From NCBI RefSeq assembly GCF_013170805.1, contig NZ_CP051293.1, forward strand, positions 2,734,001 to 2,798,000: a stretch of 64,000 nt of DNA. The letters are read 5' to 3'. Positions 1 through 8,402 of the stretch are shown here, piece after piece. Under the pieces are notes generated by a model. That model worked only from the letters and a program-made list of their open reading frames with translations, searched no databases and was not told the DNA's origin. The translations under genes and the position numbers were made by a program. How positions within the stretch are numbered: position 1 is the stretch's first letter; every line of letters begins with the position of its first letter. The DNA comes from Mesorhizobium sp. NZP2077. GTDB taxonomy: Bacteria; Pseudomonadota; Alphaproteobacteria; Rhizobiales; Rhizobiaceae.

Positions 1-2
1 AG

Positions 3-155
3 CTTGCCGCACCGTCTGAACCCGTTGCAACGTCGCTGGAGAGGCGCATCCGCCTCGACTGCGCCGGAACCGAGATGATCCTCGTGCCGGGGACCGCATC
101 CAATGACGCGGCGCCTCCATCTTTACATAGGCTTCCATTCGACCGGAAAGTCTAA
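3..155 (+). CDS. Possible C-terminal end of a gene entering from the left edge
   Basis: An open frame runs from the window edge to a TAA at 153-155, giving about 50 residues ending in RLPFDRKV. Composition is compatible with coding sequence, but I recognise no domain. It stops about 70 bases before the operator at 229-256, so it could be the last gene of the preceding unit. It is too short to assign and may be a chance frame. Confidence 0.3.
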   Translation, partial: LAAPSEPVATSLERRIRLDCAGTEMILVPGTASNDAAPPSLHRLPFDRKV

Positions 156-228
156 CGGCGCGTCACGGCCGCCGAAGAACGGTTCGCATTCAGCGTCAAA
201 AAGACGAAGCGGGATTGCGCCGCAAAAG

Positions 229-256
229 CTCTTGTTGTACGAACGTTCAACAAGAG
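229..256. promoter_or_regulatory. Operator-like palindrome upstream of the hydrolase/ABC operon
   Basis: Perfect inverted repeat with 9-base arms, CTCTTGTTG and CAACAAGAG, around a 10-base centre TACGAACGTT. A near-identical palindrome sits at 12070-12095 upstream of the leftward flavoprotein/MttB operon. On the coding strand of each operon the site is followed at the same distance by ATTTGCG. The size and symmetry fit a TetR-family dimer site. The obvious candidate regulator is the BetI-like protein at 7720-8400, which lies between the two operons. Binding itself is inferred. Confidence 0.75.
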
Positions 257-274
257 CATTTGCGGGTACCTGCC

Positions 275-2284
275 GTGGTACGAACCGAGTTTCCCTTTGC
301 CGTCGAAACCGTCGATCCGCTGTGGATCACGCTGGCCGACGGCACCCGCATTGCCGCGACGCTGTGGCGTCCGCGCACCGTGGACAAGGTGCCTATTATC
401 ATCGAGATGGTGCCCTATCGCCGCCGTGACGGCACCGTGGCGCGTGACATCGACATCCATCCCTGGCTCGCCGGGCACGGCATTGCTTGCGCCCGTATAG
501 ACATTCGCGGCAGCGGCGATTCCGACGGCGACCTGGCCGACGAATATCTGCCGCGCGAGCAGCAAGACGCCTGCGAAATCATCGCCCATCTCGCGGCTCA
601 GCCCTGGTGCAATGGCAATGTCGGCATGACCGGCATTTCCTGGGGCGGGTTCAACGCGCTGCAGGTCGCGGCGCGCCGGCCGCCGGCCTTGAAGGCTATC
701 ATCGCCAACTGCGCTACCGACGACCGCTACGCCGACGACATCCACTATATGGGCGGCGCGCTGCTCACCGAGCAGGAGATGTGGTCGAACTTCATGCTGG
801 TGAAGAAGGCGATGGCGCCCGACCCGCAGATCGTCGGCGACGCCTGGCGCGCCATGTGGCTGAGCCGCCTTGCGGCGACGAGTTCGCTCTCGGAAGTGTG
901 GCTCGCGCACCAGCGCCGCGACGATTATTGGCGGCAGGGTTCCGTCTGCGAGGATCATTCCGCGATCGAATGCGCCGTCATGGCCGTCTGCGGCTGGGAG
1001 GACAGCTATTCGAACTTCGTGCCGCGCCTGCTCGAGCATCTGCCGGGACCGAAGCTCGGCATTGTCGGTCCGTGGTCGCATGCCTATCCCTGCCGCGGCG
1101 CGCCGGGTCCGTTGATCGGCTATCTGCAGGAGGCGCTGCGCTGGTGGCGCCACTGGCTCTGCGGCGAAGACACCGGCATCATGGACGAGCCGCTCTACCG
1201 TGTCTGGGTCACCGGCGAAGAACGGCCGCAACCTTTTTACCTGCCCGATCATGCCGGCAGCTGGGCTGCCGAGGATCAGTGGCCGTCGCCGCGCGTCGAG
1301 CGCCGCGCTCTGCATCTGAATGCCGCCGGGTTGAGCAGCGAACCGGCGCCGGGACCGACACTTTCCGTTTGCTCGCCCGGCACCGCCGGCCGCGACTGTG
1401 GCCGCTGGGGCGGCTATGGCGGCTCCTGTCCGGACATGCCCATCGACCAGCGCCGCGAGGACGGCATGGCGCTTTGCTTCGACACAGCCGCGCTCGACGA
1501 AGACATCACATTGCTCGGCGCGCCTGAACTGGACCTGCTCGTCACTGTCGACCAGCCGCATGTCAATCTCGCGGCCCGGCTCTGCGATGTCTATCCCGAT
1601 GGCACGTCAGCGCTGATGACCTACGGCGTGCTCAACCTCAGCCATCGCGAGAGCCATGAGCATCCGGCGCCGTGTCCGGTTGGGACGCCTTTCCGCGTCA
1701 AGCTGAAGCTCAACGATTTCGCCCGCATTGTGCCCAAGGGACATCGCATCCGGCTGGCGCTGGCCAACCAGCACTGGCCGATCCTTTGGCCGCAGCCGCA
1801 TTTGTCGACGCTGTCGGTCTTGAGCGGCGACAGCACGGTCATGCTTCCTGTGCGCCCGCCGTCGGCTCGCGACCGCGACGTCCGCTTCGAGCCTGCCGAA
1901 ACCGCGCCGCCGTTTCCGACAACGACATTGGACGAGGGTTTTGATCGCCGCATCGTCACCGACGATGTCGGCTCTGGCGTGCAGACCATCGCGCTGACCT
2001 CGGACCATGGTCGCCGGCGCTATGACGATCGCGCCATCACCGTCTCCTCGGCCAACAGCGACACGATGAGCATCAGTAGTGACGATCCGCTATCGGCGAA
2101 ACTCGTCACCGAATATCGCTGGGCGATTGCCAGCGGCGAGGCCGACACCGAAGCGATCGCCGTGACTGAGCTGACAGCGGACGAAACCCATTTCAATTTG
2201 AGTTGGCGGCTCGAGGCGCGAGAACGGGGGACGCTCGTCCACAGCGCCTCGGCAAGCCGGCGCATCAGGCGCGAATTCGCCTGA
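275..2284 (+). CDS. CocE/NonD-family serine hydrolase (X-Pro dipeptidyl-peptidase S15 type)
   Basis: An alpha/beta hydrolase with the CocE/NonD architecture. The N-terminal catalytic domain has the nucleophile motif GISWGG (Ser at about residue 122), Asp in GWEDSYSN (about 243) and His in GPWSHAYP (about 269). A C-terminal jelly-roll region from about residue 400 matches the S15 C-terminal domain. The family hydrolyses esters and amides, including cocaine and acylated amino compounds; the substrate here is unknown. The frame is open from a TTG at 215, but that start would put the operator inside the gene, so I prefer the GTG at 275; the RBS is weak. The stop is 16 bases before the first permease, so it is the first gene of the ABC operon and probably processes the imported substrate. 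Confidence 0.85.
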   Translation: MVRTEFPFAVETVDPLWITLADGTRIAATLWRPRTVDKVPIIIEMVPYRRRDGTVARDIDIHPWLAGHGIACARIDIRGSGDSDGDLADEYLPREQQDACEIIAHLAAQPWCNGNVGMTGISWGGFNALQVAARRPPALKAIIANCATDDRYADDIHYMGGALLTEQEMWSNFMLVKKAMAPDPQIVGDAWRAMWLSRLAATSSLSEVWLAHQRRDDYWRQGSVCEDHSAIECAVMAVCGWEDSYSNFVPRLLEHLPGPKLGIVGPWSHAYPCRGAPGPLIGYLQEALRWWRHWLCGEDTGIMDEPLYRVWVTGEERPQPFYLPDHAGSWAAEDQWPSPRVERRALHLNAAGLSSEPAPGPTLSVCSPGTAGRDCGRWGGYGGSCPDMPIDQRREDGMALCFDTAALDEDITLLGAPELDLLVTVDQPHVNLAARLCDVYPDGTSALMTYGVLNLSHRESHEHPAPCPVGTPFRVKLKLNDFARIVPKGHRIRLALANQHWPILWPQPHLSTLSVLSGDSTVMLPVRPPSARDRDVRFEPAETAPPFPTTTLDEGFDRRIVTDDVGSGVQTIALTSDHGRRRYDDRAITVSSANSDTMSISSDDPLSAKLVTEYRWAIASGEADTEAIAVTELTADETHFNLSWRLEARERGTLVHSASASRRIRREFA

Positions 2285-2300
2285 GGGAGGGGAGGAGGCC

Positions 2301-3251
2301 ATGCTCGCATATGCAGTGAAGCGCATCGGTCTCGGCCTCCTGATACTCGTCCTTGTCATGATTGCCATGTACGCGGCCGTCTTCCTGGTGCCGGGTGATC
2401 CGGCAACCGTAGCGCTCGGTCCGCGTGCCACGCCGGAGCTGAAGCGGCTGCTGATCGAGCGCATGGGGCTCGACCAGCCGGTCTGGTGGCAGATCATAGA
2501 ATTCTTCCGCAACGCGCTCACCGGCAATCTCGGCTACGACGTCTGGTCGAACCGGCCCGTGTCCACACTGGTGCTGGAGGCGCTGCCCAATACGCTGATC
2601 CTCGGACTGACGGCGCTTACCGTAGCACTTCTCATCGGCGTGCCGCTCGGCTGCCTGTCGGTGATGCGGCGCGGCACGGCGGCCGATGCGGTCATCGGCG
2701 TGCTCTCGGTTGGCGTCATCGCCGTGCCGTCCTTCGTCGTCGCCATCTATTCGCTGCTTCTGTTTGCCGTCACGCTGCGCTGGCTGCCGGCCATCGGCGC
2801 CGGCGAGGCCGGCGACTTCGTCAGCCAGGCCAAGGCGCTGGTGATGCCGGCCGGGGCAATAGCGCTCGGCTGGATCGGTTATATCGCCCGCATGGTGCGC
2901 GCCTCGATGATGGAGGTGATGGGCGAACCGCACATCCGCACCGCGCGCTCGTTTGGTTTGCCCGAGTGGAAGATCGTCTCCAAATACGCGCTGCGCATCG
3001 CCATCATCCCGACCATTTCGCTGGTCGCCGTCGGCCTCGGCAGCATCCTGTCCAGCGCCGTCTTCGTCGAGGCGGTGTTCGCCCGGCCAGGCATCGGCAA
3101 GCTGATCACCGACGCCGTCAACACCCGCAACTATCCGGTCGTCATGGGCACGGTGCTGATCATGACCGCCATCTATGTCTCCATCACCATAGCCGCCGAC
3201 CTTTTGATCGCGCGGCTCGATCCGAGGGTGCGCGATGTCTTCCGTGGCTGA
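2301..3251 (+). CDS. Peptide/opine-type ABC transporter permease, DppB-like
   Basis: A 316-residue inner-membrane permease. It starts with a membrane helix (residues about 9-30, rich in LLILVLVMIAMYAAVF) and an extracytoplasmic loop carrying the GDPA element typical of DppB/OppB. Five further hydrophobic segments follow, and the EAA loop (RMVRASMMEVMGEPHIRTARSFG) lies near residues 198-220. The start is preceded by a strong GGAGG ribosome site. It overlaps the next permease by 17 bases. With that permease it forms the channel of a peptide/nickel/opine-class importer. Confidence 0.93.
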   Translation: MLAYAVKRIGLGLLILVLVMIAMYAAVFLVPGDPATVALGPRATPELKRLLIERMGLDQPVWWQIIEFFRNALTGNLGYDVWSNRPVSTLVLEALPNTLILGLTALTVALLIGVPLGCLSVMRRGTAADAVIGVLSVGVIAVPSFVVAIYSLLLFAVTLRWLPAIGAGEAGDFVSQAKALVMPAGAIALGWIGYIARMVRASMMEVMGEPHIRTARSFGLPEWKIVSKYALRIAIIPTISLVAVGLGSILSSAVFVEAVFARPGIGKLITDAVNTRNYPVVMGTVLIMTAIYVSITIAADLLIARLDPRVRDVFRG

Positions 3252-4122
3252 TGCCTCGTTGTCCGTTCCGGACCGACAACGGTTTCCGCTGCTGCGCGCG
3301 CTGCTTGCCGATCCGTTCACCTGCGTGGCGCTGATCCTGGTCACAGGCTTCCTCGTCACCGCCATCTTCGCGCCGTTTCTGGCACCTAATTCGCCGGTCA
3401 AGATTGACGTGCTGCACAAGCTGCAGCCGCCATCGGTCGAGCATTGGTTCGGCACCGATCATCTCGGCCGCGATCTGCTGTCGCGCGTCATCTATGGCGC
3501 GCGTACCGCACTCACCATCGCCATGGTGTCGGTGGCGATTGCCGGTGCCATCGGACTGATGCTCGGGCTGATCGCCGGCTACGGCCCGCGCTGGCTCGAT
3601 GCCATCCTGGTGCTGACGTTCGACAGCCTGAACTCGCTGCCGATGATCATGTTCGCGCTCGCCATCATCACCGTGCTCGGCGCCGGCACCGGGACGCTGA
3701 TCATCGTCATCGCGGCGACCTCGTTCCCGAGTTACGCAAGGCTGATCCGAGCGCAGACACTGGCGCTGAAAAACAGCGACTACATCCTCGCCGAGCGCCT
3801 GATCGATGCCAGTGCCGCGCGCATCATCTTCATCCACCTGTTGCCGAATGTGGTCGGCCCGCTAATCATCCTTCTGTCAATGGACATTCCGGTCGTCATC
3901 ATGGTCGAGGCCGGTTTGAGCCTCCTTGGCCTTGGTGTGCGACCGCCGACGCCGTCCTGGGGCTCGATCCTCTATGACGGCTACACCTCGATCCGTTCCG
4001 CACCCTTCATGGTCATCTTCGGCGGGCTGCCGCTGGTGCTGGCGACGCTCGGCTTCACCTTCCTTGGCGAGGGGCTGCGCGACTATCTCGATCCGCGTCT
4101 GCAATTGCGGAGGCCGGCATGA
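3235..4122 (+). CDS. Peptide/opine-type ABC transporter permease, DppC-like
   Basis: A 295-residue second channel subunit. It has the N-terminal DppC/OppC signature: one membrane helix (LLADPFTCVALILVTGFLV), then the periplasmic segment EHWFGTDHLGRDLLSRVIYGART that is highly conserved in this family. Five more hydrophobic segments follow. The EAA loop is near residues 165-195. The start codon lies inside the end of the preceding permease, and its stop overlaps the next ATPase by four bases (ATGA), so translation is probably coupled. Confidence 0.93.
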   Translation: MSSVADASLSVPDRQRFPLLRALLADPFTCVALILVTGFLVTAIFAPFLAPNSPVKIDVLHKLQPPSVEHWFGTDHLGRDLLSRVIYGARTALTIAMVSVAIAGAIGLMLGLIAGYGPRWLDAILVLTFDSLNSLPMIMFALAIITVLGAGTGTLIIVIAATSFPSYARLIRAQTLALKNSDYILAERLIDASAARIIFIHLLPNVVGPLIILLSMDIPVVIMVEAGLSLLGLGVRPPTPSWGSILYDGYTSIRSAPFMVIFGGLPLVLATLGFTFLGEGLRDYLDPRLQLRRPA

Positions 4123-5084
4123 CCGGCTCGCTCGCCGCCAGCGATCTCAGTGTCCGCTACGAGACGCCGCATGGCTCGGTGCACGCCTTGCGCCATGTCG
4201 ATATCGAGGCGCATCCTGGCGAAGTCATCGGCATTGTCGGCGAGAGCGGCTGCGGCAAGTCCACGCTGGTCACCGCTTTGGCCAATCTATTGCCGGCGAA
4301 CGCCCGCGTTGACGGATCGATCCACTATAACGGTGTCGACCTGGCGAAGCTCGACGCGCACCATCAGCGCCTGCTGCGCGGCGACGAGATCGCGCTGGTC
4401 AGCCAGGATCCGATGACGGCGTTCAATCCGGTGCTGACCATCGGCGACCAGCTTGTCGACTTCCAGCATCACCGCAAGGATCTCGGTCGCGCGCAGAAGC
4501 GGGCGCGCATAGCCGCCATGCTTGGCCGAGTCGGCATTGCCGACGCCGAACGGCGGATGCAGAGCTATCCGCACGAACTGTCCGGCGGCATGCGCCAGCG
4601 CGTCGCCATCGCCGCCGCCCTGCTGACCGATCCTGGCCTGCTCATCGCCGATGAGCCGACGACGGCGCTCGATGTCACCATGGAGGCGCAGATCATCCAT
4701 CTGCTGCGTGAACTGCGGCGCGAGTTTAACGGCATCATCATCGTCGTCTCGCACCATCTCGGCGTCATCGCCGAACTCTGTGACCGCGTCTATGTGATGT
4801 ATGCCGGCGAGGTGGTCGAGGGCGGCGAAGTCGACGCGATCTTCCATGACGCGCGCCATCCCTATACGCAAGCTCTGCTCGCCTGCGATCCTGCCCGTTT
4901 CCACGAACGGCTGGACAGGCTGCCGACCATTCCGGGCTCGCTGCCCAGCCTGACCCAACCGCCGTCGGGATGCGTCTACGCCCCGCGCTGCGACCGGACC
5001 TTCGCGCCGTGCGGTTCCATGGCGCCGCCACTGGTGAAACTCGGCGCGGCCCATGTCGCGCGCTGCCATGCGGTGACATCATGA
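4119..5084 (+). CDS. ABC transporter ATPase, DppD/OppD-like
   Basis: A 321-residue nucleotide-binding subunit. It has Walker [10 protein letters not shown] (about residues 43-51), signature LSGGMRQR, Walker [10 protein letters not shown] and the H-loop VVSHH. The C-terminal oligopeptide-transporter extension contains cysteines ([14 protein letters not shown] and a later RCH), as in the DppD/OppD families, some of which bind an Fe-S cluster. It overlaps both neighbours by four bases. It pairs with the DppF-like ATPase to energise the importer. Confidence 0.93.
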   Translation: MTGSLAASDLSVRYETPHGSVHALRHVDIEAHPGEVIGIVGESGCGKSTLVTALANLLPANARVDGSIHYNGVDLAKLDAHHQRLLRGDEIALVSQDPMTAFNPVLTIGDQLVDFQHHRKDLGRAQKRARIAAMLGRVGIADAERRMQSYPHELSGGMRQRVAIAAALLTDPGLLIADEPTTALDVTMEAQIIHLLRELRREFNGIIIVVSHHLGVIAELCDRVYVMYAGEVVEGGEVDAIFHDARHPYTQALLACDPARFHERLDRLPTIPGSLPSLTQPPSGCVYAPRCDRTFAPCGSMAPPLVKLGAAHVARCHAVTS

Positions 5085-6109
5085 GTCCGCTGCTCGCCGT
5101 GGAAGACCTTTCTGTTAGCTTCACCAGGGGTGGCTTGCTTAGCCGGCTGGTCAATCCGTTCCCGCTGCCGGGCTTCAACGTCATCGACGGCGTGACGCTG
5201 TCGCTAATGCGGGGCGAGACGCTTGGGCTGGTCGGTGAATCCGGCTCCGGCAAGACGACGCTGGCGCGCACCATCCTGGGCCTTATTAGGGCGGCCGCCG
5301 GCCGCATCGTCTTCGAGGGCAGGGACGTGGCGACAGCTGCCGATTTCCGCGCCATGCGGCGGCGCTCGGCGATGATGTTCCAGGACCCGGTCGCCTCGCT
5401 CAGCCCGCGCTTGCGCATCGGCACGCTGCTCACCGAACCGCAGATCATTCAGGGCGTGCCGATGCCGGACCGGCGCGCCGCGGCCAAGGCGCTGCTGGCG
5501 CTGGTCGGCTTGCCGGCATCCTTCGTCGATCGCTTTCCGCACGAGCTGTCGGGCGGGCAGGCGCGCCGCGTCGGCGTTGCGCGCGCGCTGGCGATGAAGC
5601 CGCATCTGCTGCTCGCCGACGAGCCGACCGCCGGCCTCGATGTGTCGGTGCAAGGCGACGTGCTCAACCTGATCGGCGAGCTCAAGCGCGAACTCGGTTT
5701 CGCCGCCATGATCGTCACCCACAACCTGGCGATGATCCGCCATGTCAGCGACCGGCTGGCTATCATGTATCTCGGCCGGCTGGTCGAGACAGGTCCAACG
5801 CAGGACGTCTTTTCCGCGCCGATGCATCCGTACACTGCGACGCTGATCCAGTCGGAACCGATCCCAGACCCGCGCCGGCGCAGCCAGACCCCCGCCGTCA
5901 CCGGCGAGATTCCGAGTGTGTTCCGGCGGCCTTCGGGCTGCGAGTTCCACACGCGCTGTCCGATCGCGCGCAAGCGCTGCAAGACCGAGGCGCCGGCCTA
6001 TCGGCCGATGGGCGCCGACCGGATGGTGCGCTGCCATTTCCCGCTGGAGACAGGCGGGCAAGAACGGGAAGCCTTTTCACGCGCTTCCGCAAACCAAAGG
6101 GGAAACTGA
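5081..6109 (+). CDS. ABC transporter ATPase, DppF/OppF-like
   Basis: A 342-residue second ATPase. It has Walker A GESGSGKTT, signature LSGGQARRVG, Walker B LLLADEPTAGLD and the H-loop IVTHN, followed by the C-terminal CEFHTRCPIARKRC element of the OppF group. I chose the ATG at 5081, which overlaps the DppD-like stop as ATGA; the frame is open further upstream, but that part belongs to the previous gene. An extra N-terminal stretch (residues about 15-30, LLSRLVNPFPLPGF) precedes the first core strand; this insertion is common in peptide-importer F subunits. Confidence 0.92.
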   Translation: MSPLLAVEDLSVSFTRGGLLSRLVNPFPLPGFNVIDGVTLSLMRGETLGLVGESGSGKTTLARTILGLIRAAAGRIVFEGRDVATAADFRAMRRRSAMMFQDPVASLSPRLRIGTLLTEPQIIQGVPMPDRRAAAKALLALVGLPASFVDRFPHELSGGQARRVGVARALAMKPHLLLADEPTAGLDVSVQGDVLNLIGELKRELGFAAMIVTHNLAMIRHVSDRLAIMYLGRLVETGPTQDVFSAPMHPYTATLIQSEPIPDPRRRSQTPAVTGEIPSVFRRPSGCEFHTRCPIARKRCKTEAPAYRPMGADRMVRCHFPLETGGQEREAFSRASANQRGN

Positions 6110-6110
6110 C

Positions 6111-7673
6111 ATGACAGAATGGACCATGGACAGACGTGCATTCCTGAAAGCGGCCGGCGCACTCGGCGCCGGCCTGGCGATAAAACCCAACTTTGCCTGG
6201 TCGGCCGCCGGCGACACGTTACGCATCCGCATGGAGGGCGATCTGCAGTGCCTCGATCCTGCCTTCATGAATGGCGGCATCGAGGATGTCATGATGCGCG
6301 GCATCTATGTCTCGCTCAACCATTTCGGCGACATCCGGAAAGGCTCGCCATGGTCGCTGTGGGGCGCGGAAAAGCTCGAACAGAGAGACCCCAAGACCAT
6401 CGCCTTCACCCTGATCGACGGGCTGAAATGGTCTGGTGGTTTCGGCGCGGTCACCGCTGACGACGTGAAATTCTCGTTCGAGCGGATCGCCGACAAGGCG
6501 CTGGCATCGCCCTGGGCCTATCAGTTCGAAAAACTCGACCGTGTCGAGGTTGTCGATGCCAGGTCCGGCATCATCCATCTGAAGGAACCCTATCAGCCGA
6601 TCTTCGTCACCAGCCTGCCTTACTATGGCGGCCACATCATCAGCCGTGCCGGCACCGAGAAGGCGGGCGGCAAATTCACCACGCAGCCGCCGGCAACCTG
6701 CGGACCCTATCTCTTCTCGGACTGGCAGCAGAAGCAGAAGGTGACACTGACGGCCAATCCGGACTGGCCGGGACCGAAGCCGGATTTCGGCAAGGTCGAA
6801 ATCTATGTCGTGTCGGACGATCAGGCAGCCCAGCTCGCCTACGAGGCCGATGCTTTCGACTACACCAAGATCGCCATTTCAGCGACCAAGGCGGTCAAGG
6901 CCAGCCCACCCGCCGACACGACCCTCATCGAGGCGCAATCGACCCGTTATGTCTGGCTGACCATCAACATGCTGAGCCCACGGCTCAAGGATCTGAAGGT
7001 CCGCCAGGCGGTGCAGTATGGCGTCGATGTCGGGCAGGTCCTGACCGGCGTCTATGATGACCTCACCAAGCGCTCGACCGGTGTCGTCCAGCCCGGCACC
7101 AAATTCGCGCGCGCCAGCAACCTGATCGCTGCACCGGACTATGAGAAGTCCGCCGCGCTGCTCAAAGAGGCCGGCGTCAGCGACCTCTCATTGACCCTGA
7201 CGGTGATGAACGATTCCATCCGCACCGCGACCGCGCAGATCATCCAGGCGAGCCTTGAGCAGGTCGGCATCAAGGTCGAGATCCAGCCTTACGATGAGGC
7301 GGCCTTCTGGGGCGTCGGCGACAAGACGCAAGGCGATGGCTACAAGAACATCGACCTGGCGCTGATGGATTTCGCCGGCGGCATCGATCCGTCGGAAAAC
7401 CTGGTGTGGTTCCGTCCCGACCAGATCGGCGCCTACAACTGGTCCGGCTTCGACAGCGCCGAATTCGAAACCAGCTACCAGCAACTGGTGGCCGAAAGCG
7501 ACGAGGCCAAGCGCATCGTCCTGTCGAACCGCATGGAGGATTTGATGGAGCAGTCCGGCGGTTTCGTCTTCATCTGCCACCAGCCGCTGGTCGCCATCCA
7601 CAAGACCGCTTTCGACCCGGTCATCTATCCGGACGGCCACCCCAATCCGTTGCTGTTCAAGAAGAAGGCATGA
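6111..7673 (+). CDS. Periplasmic solute-binding protein, family 5 (peptide/opine type)
   Basis: A 520-residue SBP_bac_5 protein. The N-terminus carries a Tat-type signal (DRRAFLKAAGALGAG, with an AWSAAG cleavage region near residue 33), so it is probably exported folded. The body shows the family landmarks: the ITADDVKFSFERI equivalent (VTADDVKFSFERIAD), a GPYLFSDW segment and LKVRQAVQYGVD. AAAGGGG lies at suitable distance before the ATG at 6111. It is the last transporter gene of the operon. The ligand cannot be read from sequence; the neighbouring demethylation enzymes suggest an N-methylated or acylated amino compound. Confidence 0.92.
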   Translation: MTEWTMDRRAFLKAAGALGAGLAIKPNFAWSAAGDTLRIRMEGDLQCLDPAFMNGGIEDVMMRGIYVSLNHFGDIRKGSPWSLWGAEKLEQRDPKTIAFTLIDGLKWSGGFGAVTADDVKFSFERIADKALASPWAYQFEKLDRVEVVDARSGIIHLKEPYQPIFVTSLPYYGGHIISRAGTEKAGGKFTTQPPATCGPYLFSDWQQKQKVTLTANPDWPGPKPDFGKVEIYVVSDDQAAQLAYEADAFDYTKIAISATKAVKASPPADTTLIEAQSTRYVWLTINMLSPRLKDLKVRQAVQYGVDVGQVLTGVYDDLTKRSTGVVQPGTKFARASNLIAAPDYEKSAALLKEAGVSDLSLTLTVMNDSIRTATAQIIQASLEQVGIKVEIQPYDEAAFWGVGDKTQGDGYKNIDLALMDFAGGIDPSENLVWFRPDQIGAYNWSGFDSAEFETSYQQLVAESDEAKRIVLSNRMEDLMEQSGGFVFICHQPLVAIHKTAFDPVIYPDGHPNPLLFKKKA

Positions 7674-7719
7674 ACGTGCTTTCATGGACAGGAAGGGCAT
7701 AATCGATTAGCTGGGGTTC

Positions 7720-8400
7720 ATGACGGAAGCCCAACCAGACGGTGCAAAAAGGAAGCGCGGCGCGAAGAAGGCTCCGCCGCGCTTCAGCCGCGAGCAGGCC
7801 GATGTGCGCCGCTCCATGCTGATCGAGGCGGCGACGCGCTGCCTGTCCGTCGGCGGCATCGGTGCCTTCACCATCGACCGCATCTGCAAGGAGGCCGGCG
7901 TCTCGCGCGGCCTCATCAACCACCATTTCGAAAGCCTCGACGGGCTGCTGGTGGAGGTCTACAAATCCTCCCTCTACGCCAGTGTCAACAACCAGATCGC
8001 CGAGGCCAAGCGCCGCCGCGCCGAGACTTCCGATTGGTCGCCGCAGGCAGCACTTGCCGCCCTGGTGCACTCCAATTTTTCGCCGGAATATTTCAGCCGC
8101 GAGAACCTGCTGATCTGGCTGTCGCTGTGGGGCGAAATCGCCGTCAACCCACGCCTCAAGGCCGCGCACCGCGAACTCTACGACGCCTACCGGGCGGAAC
8201 TCGCGGAGGACATCGCCGCGGTCGCGGTGCCGCGCGGCAGGCAAGTCGACGCGCCCGCGCTGGCGCGCAATTTCATCGCGCTGGTCGACGGGCTGTGGCT
8301 TGAATGGTGTCTTGATGAAAGCGTGGTGACGCCGCAGGGGGCGGAGGCGGCGGGGTTCGAGATGCTTGAGGGGCAGGTGGGGCCGTTGCGCGAGCCCTAA
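7720..8400 (+). CDS. TetR-family transcriptional regulator, BetI-like
   Basis: A 226-residue repressor. A basic N-terminal tail precedes the helix-turn-helix (TIDRICKEAGVSRGLINHHFESLDGLL, about residues 48-75). The C-terminal ligand domain contains WLSLWGEIAVNPRLKAAH and FIALVDGLWLEW, which resemble BetI, the choline-sensing repressor. It lies between the ABC operon and the convergent MttB gene, with only two bases to the latter's stop. Its probable targets are the matching palindromes at 229-256 and 12070-12095. I see no copy of the palindrome directly before this gene, so autoregulation would act through read-through from the operon. Confidence 0.9.
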   Translation: MTEAQPDGAKRKRGAKKAPPRFSREQADVRRSMLIEAATRCLSVGGIGAFTIDRICKEAGVSRGLINHHFESLDGLLVEVYKSSLYASVNNQIAEAKRRRAETSDWSPQAALAALVHSNFSPEYFSRENLLIWLSLWGEIAVNPRLKAAHRELYDAYRAELAEDIAAVAVPRGRQVDAPALARNFIALVDGLWLEWCLDESVVTPQGAEAAGFEMLEGQVGPLREP

Positions 8401-8402
8401 CC

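Noticed and set aside
152..1561. Long minus-strand open frame opposite the CocE-type hydrolase
   Set aside because: It is a mirror frame produced by high GC; its composition is Arg/Ala-rich with no motif, while the plus frame has a full catalytic triad.
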